NCBI GenBank assembly: GCA_036378315.1
Contig: DASUWU010000055.1
Span: forward strand, 1-64,000
Direction of reading: 5' to 3'
Length of the DNA stretch: 64,000 bases
Origin: CALAED01 sp036378315
GTDB taxonomy: Bacteria; Actinomycetota; Actinomycetes; Streptosporangiales; Streptosporangiaceae
Below are positions 1 through 6,087 of this stretch, one piece after another. The notes beneath the pieces were generated by a model. That model was given only the letters and a program-made list of their open reading frames with translations, was not told the DNA's origin and searched no databases. How positions within the stretch are numbered: position 1 is the first letter of the stretch; every line of letters begins with the position of its first letter. The translations under genes and the position numbers were made by a program.

Positions 1-1098
1 GGCCGGCGGCAGGACTTTCCGCACTCGGTGGTGCTGTGCGGGTTGCGGGATGTGCGCGACTACAAGGCGGCGGCCGGGGGCGATTCGAACCGGCTGGGCA
101 CCGCCAGCCCGTTCAACGTCAAGGCCGAGTCGTTCCGGCTCGGTGACTTCACCTTCGATCAGGTGGTGGAGCTGTACGGGCAGCACACCACCGTCACCGG
201 GCAGGAGTTCACCCCGCCGGCCCTGCAACGGGCGTTCCACGCCAGCCAGGGTCAGCCGTGGCTGGTCAACGCCCTGGCCGCCGAGGTGATCGACAAAATG
301 AGGATCGCGCCGCCCGAGCCGATCACCGATGACCACATGGACCAGGCGGTGGAACGGCTGATCATCGCCAGGGCGACCCACCTGGACTCCCTCGTCGCCC
401 GGCTGCACGAACCCCGGGTGAAACGCGTCATCGAACCTCTGATCGCCGGAGCCGAAATCGAAATCGATGCCGCCTACAACGACGACCTCGCCTATCTGCG
501 CGACCTCGGCCTGATCAGCCGCCGCCGTCCGGTCCGGATCGCCAATCCGATCTATCAGGAAGTCATCCTGCGCGTCCTGGGCGAGAACACCGAAGATCAC
601 GTCACCGCCGAACCGCCTTCGTTCGTTACCTCCGAGGGGCGGCTGGACCTGCCGAAGCTCTTGGAGGAGTTCCTCGCGTTCTGGCGGCTGCACGGCGACA
701 TCCTCGCCACCAAACAGACCTACCACGAGGCCGCCTGCCAACTCGTGTTCATGGGCTTCCTGCACCGGGTGGTCAACGGCGGCGGCTACATCGACCGCGA
801 GTACGGCGTCGGCCGCGGCCGGATCGACCTGCTCATCCGCTGGCCCTACACCGACTCCGACGGCAAACCGGGCCAGCAGTGGGAGGCCATCGAGCTCAAG
901 GTCCGCCGCCCCGGCCAGGCCGACCCCCTCGCAGACGGACTCAACCAACTCGACCGCTACCTCGACCGGCTCGGCCTGGACGCCGGCACCCTCATCGTCT
1001 TCGACCGCCGCCCAACAGCGCCTCCGGTCCACGAACGGACCAGCATCACCGAGGCGCACACCTTGACCGGAAAGAAGATCACCTTGGTGCGCGCCTGA
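1..1098 (+). CDS. AAA-ATPase-like protein with C-terminal PD-(D/E)XK nuclease domain (5' end outside window)
   Basis: The reading frame is open from the first base, so the gene starts upstream of the window; the first in-frame GTG at 28 lies inside a conserved segment (FPHSVVLCGLRDVRDYK) and is not the true start. What is visible is the end of an AAA-like ATPase domain, a winged-helix-like middle, and a C-terminal region with GRID near base 820 and ELK near base 895. These fit the D...ExK core of the PD-(D/E)XK nuclease-like domain often fused to AAA-ATPase-like proteins. Such proteins are widespread and mostly uncharacterised; defence or mobile-element roles have been proposed. The Walker motifs would lie upstream and cannot be checked. 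It converges with the SQR gene 21 bases downstream. Confidence 0.75.
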   Translation, partial: GRRQDFPHSVVLCGLRDVRDYKAAAGGDSNRLGTASPFNVKAESFRLGDFTFDQVVELYGQHTTVTGQEFTPPALQRAFHASQGQPWLVNALAAEVIDKMRIAPPEPITDDHMDQAVERLIIARATHLDSLVARLHEPRVKRVIEPLIAGAEIEIDAAYNDDLAYLRDLGLISRRRPVRIANPIYQEVILRVLGENTEDHVTAEPPSFVTSEGRLDLPKLLEEFLAFWRLHGDILATKQTYHEAACQLVFMGFLHRVVNGGGYIDREYGVGRGRIDLLIRWPYTDSDGKPGQQWEAIELKVRRPGQADPLADGLNQLDRYLDRLGLDAGTLIVFDRRPTAPPVHERTSITEAHTLTGKKITLVRA

Positions 1099-1119
1099 GA
1101 TGAAGGGACCGGCCTCGCC

Positions 1120-2331
1120 TCAGGCCCGGCCGCGAAGCATGAGCTGCCAGTACAGGGCCGGCAGGCCGTAGCGCTTGAGCAGCCACATGTCGTAGCGAGG
1201 CTTGAGGGTGTTGACGAACGGGATGCTGGGCGTCCGGTTCAGCTCGTAGTCGAATTCGGCGAGCAGCATCTTGTTACGCGCGGTCACCAGCGGGCAGGAG
1301 GTGTAGCCGTTGTAGCGACCGGACAGCGGCCGGCCGCCCATCGTCGACAGCAGGTTGGCCACCAGGACCGGCGCCTGCTTGCGTACGGCGGCGCCCGTCT
1401 TGGAGGTGGGCAGGTTCGCGGCGTCGCCGAGGACGAACACGTTGGGCCAGTGCGGGCTCTGCAGGGTGTACTTGTCGACCTGGACGTAGCCGAACGGGCT
1501 GGACGGGTCGGCGAGCGGCGTCGGTTTGACCCAGTCAGGGGCGCTCTGCGGCGGGGTGGCGTGCAGGAGGTCGTACTCGATGGTCTCCTTCTCGCCGGAC
1601 GCGGCGTTGGCGATGACCGCCCGCCTGCCGGTGCCGTCGACCTCGGTCAGCTGCGATTCCTTGCGGACCTCGATGCCGTAGCCGGCCGCGATGCCCTCGA
1701 GGACCTTGGCCCAGTCGGGTTGGCTGAACATGGCCGCGGTGGGCAGGACCAGGATGACCCGGGTCTGGTCGAGGACGCCTTGGTGGCGCCACCAGTCGGC
1801 GGCGAGATAGGCGATCTTCTGTGGGGCGCCGGCGCACTTGATCGGCCCGGCCGGCATGGTGAACAGCGCCGTGCCGCCGCGCAGGTCGCGGATGAACTCC
1901 CAGGTGCGGGGCGCGAGGTCGAACCGGTAGTTGCTGGAGACGCCGTCGTGGCCGAGGGCCTCGGTGAGCCCGGGCACCTTGTCGAAGTCCAGCTGGACGC
2001 CGGGTGCCATGACGAGGTAGTCGTAGCGCAGGACGCGGCCGGACTCGGTGGTCACGGTCTGTTCGTCCGGGTCGGTCCCGGTCACGGCATCGCGCACCCA
2101 GGTCGTTCCCTTGGGCATGACCTTGCCCTCGGGCCGTACCGATGCGCCGGCCGGGGCCCTGCCGCCGCCGACCAGGGTCCACAGCGGTTGGTAGTAGTGC
2201 CGGTCGGACGGCTCGACGACGGCGACGCCGTCCACGCCGGCCCGGCGGAGCCGGGCCGCGACGCTGATGCCGGCGGTGCCGCCGCCGACGATCACGACTT
2301 TGTGGTGTTCGGGACTTCTGGGTGCGCTCAT
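1120..2331 (-). CDS. sqr: Sulfide:quinone oxidoreductase, SQOR type
   Basis: This 403-residue FAD enzyme would oxidise sulfide to sulfane sulfur and pass electrons to quinone at the inner face of the membrane. The N-terminus has the dinucleotide-binding GGGTAG at residues 16-21, followed by the family signature HYYQPLWTLVGGG (45-57). Cys166 (in PIKCAGAP) and Cys346 (in YTSCPLVT) match the two redox cysteines of the mitochondrial-type SQOR group. A second FAD motif, VFVLGDAANLPTSKTGAA, lies at 298-315. Length is normal for the family. Directly upstream on the same strand is a rhodanese remnant (2410-2530). The nearby TusA, DsrE2, MBL-rhodanese and molybdoenzyme genes support a role in sulfur oxidation. 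Confidence 0.9.
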   Translation of the reverse strand: MSAPRSPEHHKVVIVGGGTAGISVAARLRRAGVDGVAVVEPSDRHYYQPLWTLVGGGRAPAGASVRPEGKVMPKGTTWVRDAVTGTDPDEQTVTTESGRVLRYDYLVMAPGVQLDFDKVPGLTEALGHDGVSSNYRFDLAPRTWEFIRDLRGGTALFTMPAGPIKCAGAPQKIAYLAADWWRHQGVLDQTRVILVLPTAAMFSQPDWAKVLEGIAAGYGIEVRKESQLTEVDGTGRRAVIANAASGEKETIEYDLLHATPPQSAPDWVKPTPLADPSSPFGYVQVDKYTLQSPHWPNVFVLGDAANLPTSKTGAAVRKQAPVLVANLLSTMGGRPLSGRYNGYTSCPLVTARNKMLLAEFDYELNRTPSIPFVNTLKPRYDMWLLKRYGLPALYWQLMLRGRA

Positions 2332-2409
2332 CGTTGATCCTTTTGGGTGGTCTCGGGCGGGGCGTCCTGGGCCGGACGGTGGGCCACGACGACCGGCCCG
2401 ACGATGGGC

Positions 2410-2530
2410 AGGCCGGCGGGGCGTTGTCGAACTCGTCGTCGATGTCGATCACCTGGCGGCCGTGCGCGGCCAGCACGGATGCCGCCACAGTGGAGCGATA
2501 CCCGGTGCGGCAGTGCACCCACACCTCGCC
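2410..2530 (-). pseudogene. Rhodanese-domain remnant upstream of SQR
   Basis: One minus-strand frame reads RGEVWVHCRTGYRSTVAASV and continues to IDDEFDNA. This is the C-terminal part of a rhodanese domain, including the active-site Cys of CRTGYRS and the DDEF tail common in MBL-rhodanese proteins. Upstream of RGE the frame loses all resemblance, and downstream it runs without a stop into the SQR gene in another frame. No start codon or ribosome site with a complete domain is present. I read it as a 5'-truncated, decayed rhodanese or persulfide-dioxygenase gene that once preceded sqr. A short functional peptide cannot be excluded. Confidence 0.6.
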
Positions 2531-2797
2531 GCGCCGACGGCATCGTGGTGACCGGACGCGGCCGCCGGCCGCGCATCACCGACCAAGCCGCGATCACCCA
2601 ACCGCTCGGGACGCTGTATTCCCTCGGGCCGCGGCGACGCGCAGGGAAGGGCTTCCTGCGCCCGACCGCGCAGACGGGGGCTCGCCAACGCGGCATCTCC
2701 GGTCTCCACGCGCTCTGCACATCGTGCCCATCGGCTCTGCATACCCGAGCGGGAGCCTGCCGGTGTAAGCGCAGAACGTTGACGGAAGGAGCCAGCG
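2531..2797. other. Intergenic region between rhodanese remnant and DUF2202 gene
   Basis: No convincing gene is seen. The region holds the upstream sequence of the DUF2202 gene, including an AAGGAG ribosome site just before 2798, and a partial match (ATACCC, 2739-2744) to one half of the CsoR-like operator found at 12770; the other half is not conserved. It probably also holds the deleted part of the rhodanese gene. Confidence 0.4.
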
Positions 2798-3475
2798 ATG
2801 CGACGGATCAGCAAGACCGCGGCCGCGCTCACGGCCGGCGGCGCCCTCGCCCTCGGCGGGATCGCCGTAGCGGCCCCCGTCCTGGCGGGCGGCCCAGGAC
2901 CGGGCCCAGGCGATCGACCGGTGGCGACGCAGACCGGCCCCGCGGTGCCGGGCGGCCCGCGGGCCGGCTACGGCATGGGACAGATGAGGGGGCAGGGCCC
3001 TGGCGACGGCACCTGCCAATGCCTGCCCGCACCGGGCGGCAGCGTGACGGCCGCGCAGAAGGCGACCCTGGCCGGCATGGCCGAGGAGGAGAAGCTCGCG
3101 CACGACCTGTACGCGGCCTTCGCCGCCCGCTATGACGCGAGGGTCTTCGACCAGATCGCGGCCGCCGAGACCCAGCATCTGACCGCGGTACGTACCCTGC
3201 TCGACCGGTACGGCGTGAGCGACCCGACCGCGGGCAAGGCCGCCGGCCAGTTCGCCTCCGCCGAGGTGAAGGCGACCTACGACCGGCTGCTCGCGCAGGG
3301 GTCGGCGAGCGAACAGGCCGCCCTGCGGGCCGGCATCACGGTCGAGAAGGCCGACATCGCCGCGCTGCGCGCGGCCGCCGGCGGCCTCACCGCCGCGGAC
3401 GTGAAGCAGGTCTACGAACGGCTGCTCACCGCCTCCCAGCGGCACCTGGACGCCTTCCAGGCCTGGGCGAGCTGA
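2798..3475 (+). CDS. Secreted DUF2202 ferritin-like protein
   Basis: The protein has 225 residues. Residues 1-30 form an export signal (basic MRRISK, hydrophobic Ala/Gly/Leu core, cleavage near AAPVLAGG). A Gly/Pro-rich linker follows with CQC (73-75), and residues 85-225 form a DUF2202 four-helix domain. The ferritin-like signature is visible as EEEKLAH (96-102) and ETQH (124-127), an ExxH pattern suggesting a diiron site. The family's function is unknown. An AAGGAG site precedes the ATG. It faces away from SQR and converges on the DUF202 pair. Its place beside a sulfur-redox cluster suggests a role in metal or redox stress outside the membrane, which is inference. Confidence 0.8.
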   Translation: MRRISKTAAALTAGGALALGGIAVAAPVLAGGPGPGPGDRPVATQTGPAVPGGPRAGYGMGQMRGQGPGDGTCQCLPAPGGSVTAAQKATLAGMAEEEKLAHDLYAAFAARYDARVFDQIAAAETQHLTAVRTLLDRYGVSDPTAGKAAGQFASAEVKATYDRLLAQGSASEQAALRAGITVEKADIAALRAAAGGLTAADVKQVYERLLTASQRHLDAFQAWAS

Positions 3476-3601
3476 GCGGGCGGCGACCCGTACACCAACA
3501 CACCGGGGGGCCGGGAGCGGCAAAGAGGCGGCATCCGGCCCGACCAACCACAGCGGCGCGGCGTCGCTCGCCACATCGGCGGCGCCGCGCCGCGTCCTGC
3601 C

Positions 3602-3625
3602 GGGCGGCGGCCCGGCCCGCCGCCC
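3602..3625. terminator. GC-rich hairpin between convergent genes
   Basis: GGGCGGCGG (3602-3610) and CCGCCGCCC (3617-3625) form a perfect 9-bp stem with a 6-base loop. It lies between the ends of the DUF2202 gene (+) and the DUF202 gene (-), so it could act as a bidirectional terminator. There is no U-tract. Confidence 0.5.
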
Positions 3626-3633
3626 CCGCCCGG

Positions 3634-3966
3634 TCAGTGGGGCGGTGCCGGGCTGGTTCCGGCGAACAGGGCGAGCGCCAGGGCGATCACGGAGATGGCG
3701 GCCACCGCGACGGTGACCAGGAGGACGTGGCGTTTCCTGTCGTGCCCGCCGACCCGGCGGCTCGGCCGGGCCCGGTGGCCAAGCAGGAAGATCAGCGCGC
3801 TCATCGCCAGGACGAGGGCACCGGCCACCGGTATCTCCTTGAGGACCGCGGCGCCGAGGGCGGCGAAGGAGATGCCGGTACGGCTCCAGGCCAGCTCGGT
3901 CCGTTCCCTGGCGAGGCCGGGATCGATGTCCTCCATGTCTTCTGGCGGGCGGTCGGGCGGCGTCAT
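3634..3966 (-). CDS. DUF202 (YidH-like) small membrane protein
   Basis: The protein has 110 residues. The N-terminal half has the DUF202 signature: an acidic LARERTELAWSRTGISFAALG followed by membrane segments. About three hydrophobic stretches are visible near residues 28-48, 50-63 and 83-105. Members are small inner-membrane proteins of unknown function. It is the last gene of the proposed sulfur operon, 16 bases after the stop of a second DUF202 gene, and the two probably work together. Pairs of DUF202 genes are common in actinobacteria; linkage to TusA and DsrE2 is what makes this one notable. Confidence 0.8.
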   Translation of the reverse strand: MTPPDRPPEDMEDIDPGLARERTELAWSRTGISFAALGAAVLKEIPVAGALVLAMSALIFLLGHRARPSRRVGGHDRKRHVLLVTVAVAAISVIALALALFAGTSPAPPH

Positions 3967-3982
3967 GTCGATCCCCGGCAGG

Positions 3983-4387
3983 TCAGTTCCGCGTCGCGGA
4001 GAGCAGGACCAGCAGCGCGGCCGCGATGGCGATGACGGCGATGCAGGCGGCCAGGGCGCGCGGCAGCATCGAGCGGGGCAGCCGCTCGCCGCGACGGAGT
4101 GCGCGCTGGTTGCGGCGCCATTCGGCGAAGCTGCCGACGGACAGGACGGCGCCGGACACGATGAGCGGGACGGCGAGCAGGTGACGCCCCCAGGGCAGTC
4201 CCGGGAACGGCGGGAGCAACTGGACGATGGCCAGCCCGGCGACGACGAGGGCGAGCGCGGTGCGGTTCCATGCGAGGAAGGTCCGCTCGTTGGCGAAGGT
4301 GAACCGGGCGTCCGGCTCCGTCTCGACCGTGGATTCCTCCGGGGCCTGGCCGCTCGGGCGGGTTTGGTGAGGGGACGTCCTGGTCAC
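3983..4387 (-). CDS. DUF202 (YidH-like) membrane protein
   Basis: The protein has 134 residues. A charged N-terminus precedes RFTFANERTFLAWNRTALALVVAG, the clear DUF202/YidH signature, and three hydrophobic segments follow. The ATG overlaps the tusA stop by four bases (ATGA), so translation is probably coupled to TusA. With the downstream DUF202 protein it may form a small membrane complex that serves the sulfur-carrier proteins. That function is inferred only from the operon; nothing in the sequence suggests a catalytic centre. Confidence 0.85.
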   Translation of the reverse strand: MTRTSPHQTRPSGQAPEESTVETEPDARFTFANERTFLAWNRTALALVVAGLAIVQLLPPFPGLPWGRHLLAVPLIVSGAVLSVGSFAEWRRNQRALRRGERLPRSMLPRALAACIAVIAIAAALLVLLSATRN

Positions 4388-4626
4388 TCAGCGGCGGCCT
4401 TTCGTACGTAGAAGAAGAACACGCCGTCCTGTTCGCCCGATTCGAGGAGCTCGTCGTCGTTGGCGTCGGCCCAGGCCGGGATGTCGCCGAGCGAGCCCCG
4501 GTCGGTGGCGAGGACCTTGAGCACCTGGCCCGGCCGGAGCCGGCGCATGGCCTTGGTGGCGGCCATGACGGGCATGGGGCACATCAGGTCCCGGGCGTCG
4601 ACGAGCTGGTCTTCGGTGATTTCCAT
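4384..4626 (-). CDS. tusA: TusA-family sulfur carrier protein
   Basis: This is an 80-residue TusA-like protein with the conserved DLMCPMPVM motif; Cys16 is the expected persulfide carrier residue. The remainder follows the family pattern: LRPGQVLKVLATD in the middle and a C-terminal segment ending FFFYVRK. TusA homologues accept sulfane sulfur from rhodaneses or DsrE proteins and deliver it to thiolation or oxidation enzymes. Here tusA sits 17 bases after dsrE2 and overlaps the next membrane gene. The TusA-DsrE2-rhodanese set is characteristic of dissimilatory sulfur oxidisers, so a role in sulfur trafficking to the molybdoenzyme is plausible. Confidence 0.9.
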   Translation of the reverse strand: MEITEDQLVDARDLMCPMPVMAATKAMRRLRPGQVLKVLATDRGSLGDIPAWADANDDELLESGEQDGVFFFYVRKAAAE

Positions 4627-4643
4627 CGGTCCTCCCGACGAAT

Positions 4644-5225
4644 CTAGACGAACATGGTCACGTGCGCCCGGCGGGCCTCGGCCATGAAGGCGGCGGCCCC
4701 GGCGAACTCGACGCCGTCGATGAAGTCGGCCTGGTCGTAGCCGAAGACGTCGACGGTCATCTGGCAGGCGATCAGCCGTACGCCGGCCTCCTGCGCGGTC
4801 GTCAGCAGCTCGCCGATCGAGGCGACCTTGTTCTTGGCGAACTTGGACCGCATCATCGCCGAGGCCAGCGGCACCATGCCGGGCAGGGCCGAGACGATGT
4901 CGGGGATCGGCACCGGCATCGGCATGGCCGGATTCCCGACCGGGTCGACCTTGAGCTTCCTCGCGGCGTCGCGGTGGATGATGTTGAGCCCGTAGAAGGT
5001 GAAGAAGATCGACGTTTCCATGCCGACCGCGGCGGCGGCGCTGCCCAGGATGAGAGGCGGGTAGGCCCAGTCGAGGGTGCCCTTGGAGGCGACGAGTGCC
5101 GCCTTGCGGGCCGCCGGGTCCTTCTTGAAGGCCCGCTGGATCTCCTCGCGGACGATCCGGCGGACGTCGTCCTCGCCGAGCATGCCGCTCGGGCCGGTTG
5201 GCTGGATGTCAGTGTCCTGTCGCAT
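4644..5225 (-). CDS. dsrE2: DsrE2-like sulfurtransferase (DsrE/DsrF superfamily)
   Basis: The protein has 193 residues. The N-terminal 50 are charged and helical. The DsrE-like fold follows, with LILGSAAAAVGMETSIFFTF (57-76) and the conserved cysteine C154 in LIACQMT, the probable sulfur-binding residue. DsrE2 proteins exchange sulfane sulfur with TusA and rhodanese in sulfur-oxidising prokaryotes. The hydrophobic Ala-rich stretch near 58-70 and the Pro/Met-rich loop (100-118) are typical of the DsrE2 branch. The gene overlaps the end of the TorD-like gene by 17 bases and is followed by tusA, so the three are co-expressed. Confidence 0.88.
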   Translation of the reverse strand: MRQDTDIQPTGPSGMLGEDDVRRIVREEIQRAFKKDPAARKAALVASKGTLDWAYPPLILGSAAAAVGMETSIFFTFYGLNIIHRDAARKLKVDPVGNPAMPMPVPIPDIVSALPGMVPLASAMMRSKFAKNKVASIGELLTTAQEAGVRLIACQMTVDVFGYDQADFIDGVEFAGAAAFMAEARRAHVTMFV

Positions 5226-6087
5226 GGCCTACCTCCGGTGCGGCGAGCTGAGCTCGGGCGAGTACGTGACGGGTGGCGGCGGCCCTGGCGAGCCAGTGCC
5301 GTGAGGTCGCGGCGGGCCCGGCTCCCGCCGTCGCGTGGTACGCCTGCCAGCCGGCGGCCTCGGCGACCAGCCAGTCGAACGTCGCCGCCGGGTCCTGGTC
5401 GACGAGCGAGCGCAGCACGAAGGCCCGCTCGCCGACGCGCAGCCCGAGCCCGGTCGCCTGCGCGCAGCGGGCCAGGTCGGCGCGCGTGATGATCAGTCCG
5501 CTGCGCGCGGGGGCGAGCAGCGCGCGGACGAAGCCGTCGGTGCCGGGATCTGGCAGCCCGGGGACGTTCCGCAGATGGGCCGAATCGCCCGGGACCGCCA
5601 GTTCGCGTGCTTCGGCGGCGACCGCCTCGGCCAGCAGCCGCGCCCAACCGGCATGGAACTCGGGCCCGAGCCTGGCCACCGCACGGCTGTACGCCGGCAC
5701 CCAGCTGGCGAGGTGTTCCCGCAGCAGGGCGCGGCGCGCGTGGTGCCACATCAGGCGCCTGGCCGGTTCCGGCTCCTCGCGTTCCCGCTCGGCGAGCGAC
5801 GCGTACAGGCCGAGCAGCGCGGCAAGGTGGTCGGATTCGGCGGGAGGGGTCAGCCGCAGCGCGCGCCAGAATCCGGCGACTCGGTCCCCGGCCTCGCCGC
5901 CGAGCATGCCGTCGGGCCCGAGATAGACCGACGCGTACGGGACGAGCTGGAAGACGAAGACCTCGGTGTGGCTTTCGGCATCGGCCGGCTCGGGCAGCCC
6001 GAGCGCGGCCGCGATCCGGGCGTGCGCGGGATCCGGCGGTTCGCACAGGGCGCCGAGGGCGCGGAACAGCTCAGGAGCGAGCGGCAT
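5209..6087 (-). CDS. TorD/DmsD-family molybdoenzyme chaperone
   Basis: The protein has 292 residues and is mostly helical. The central part (about 40-165) matches the TorD/NarJ all-helical fold: VFVFQLVPYASVYLGPDGMLGG, then HLAALLGLYASLA, then HHARRALLREHLASWVPAYSRA. Such chaperones bind the apo-molybdoenzyme and help insert Mo-bisMGD before assembly. It overlaps the end of the molybdopterin oxidoreductase gene by 17 bases, so that enzyme is the obvious client. The 100-residue C-terminal extension is longer than in classical TorD, and I see no motif in it. Confidence 0.8.
   Translation of the reverse strand: MPLAPELFRALGALCEPPDPAHARIAAALGLPEPADAESHTEVFVFQLVPYASVYLGPDGMLGGEAGDRVAGFWRALRLTPPAESDHLAALLGLYASLAEREREEPEPARRLMWHHARRALLREHLASWVPAYSRAVARLGPEFHAGWARLLAEAVAAEARELAVPGDSAHLRNVPGLPDPGTDGFVRALLAPARSGLIITRADLARCAQATGLGLRVGERAFVLRSLVDQDPAATFDWLVAEAAGWQAYHATAGAGPAATSRHWLARAAATRHVLARAQLAAPEVGHATGH

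Noticed and set aside
1535..2524. Long minus-strand frame covering the rhodanese remnant and SQR
   Set aside because: Only the first 38 codons resemble a protein; the rest is the SQR gene read out of frame.
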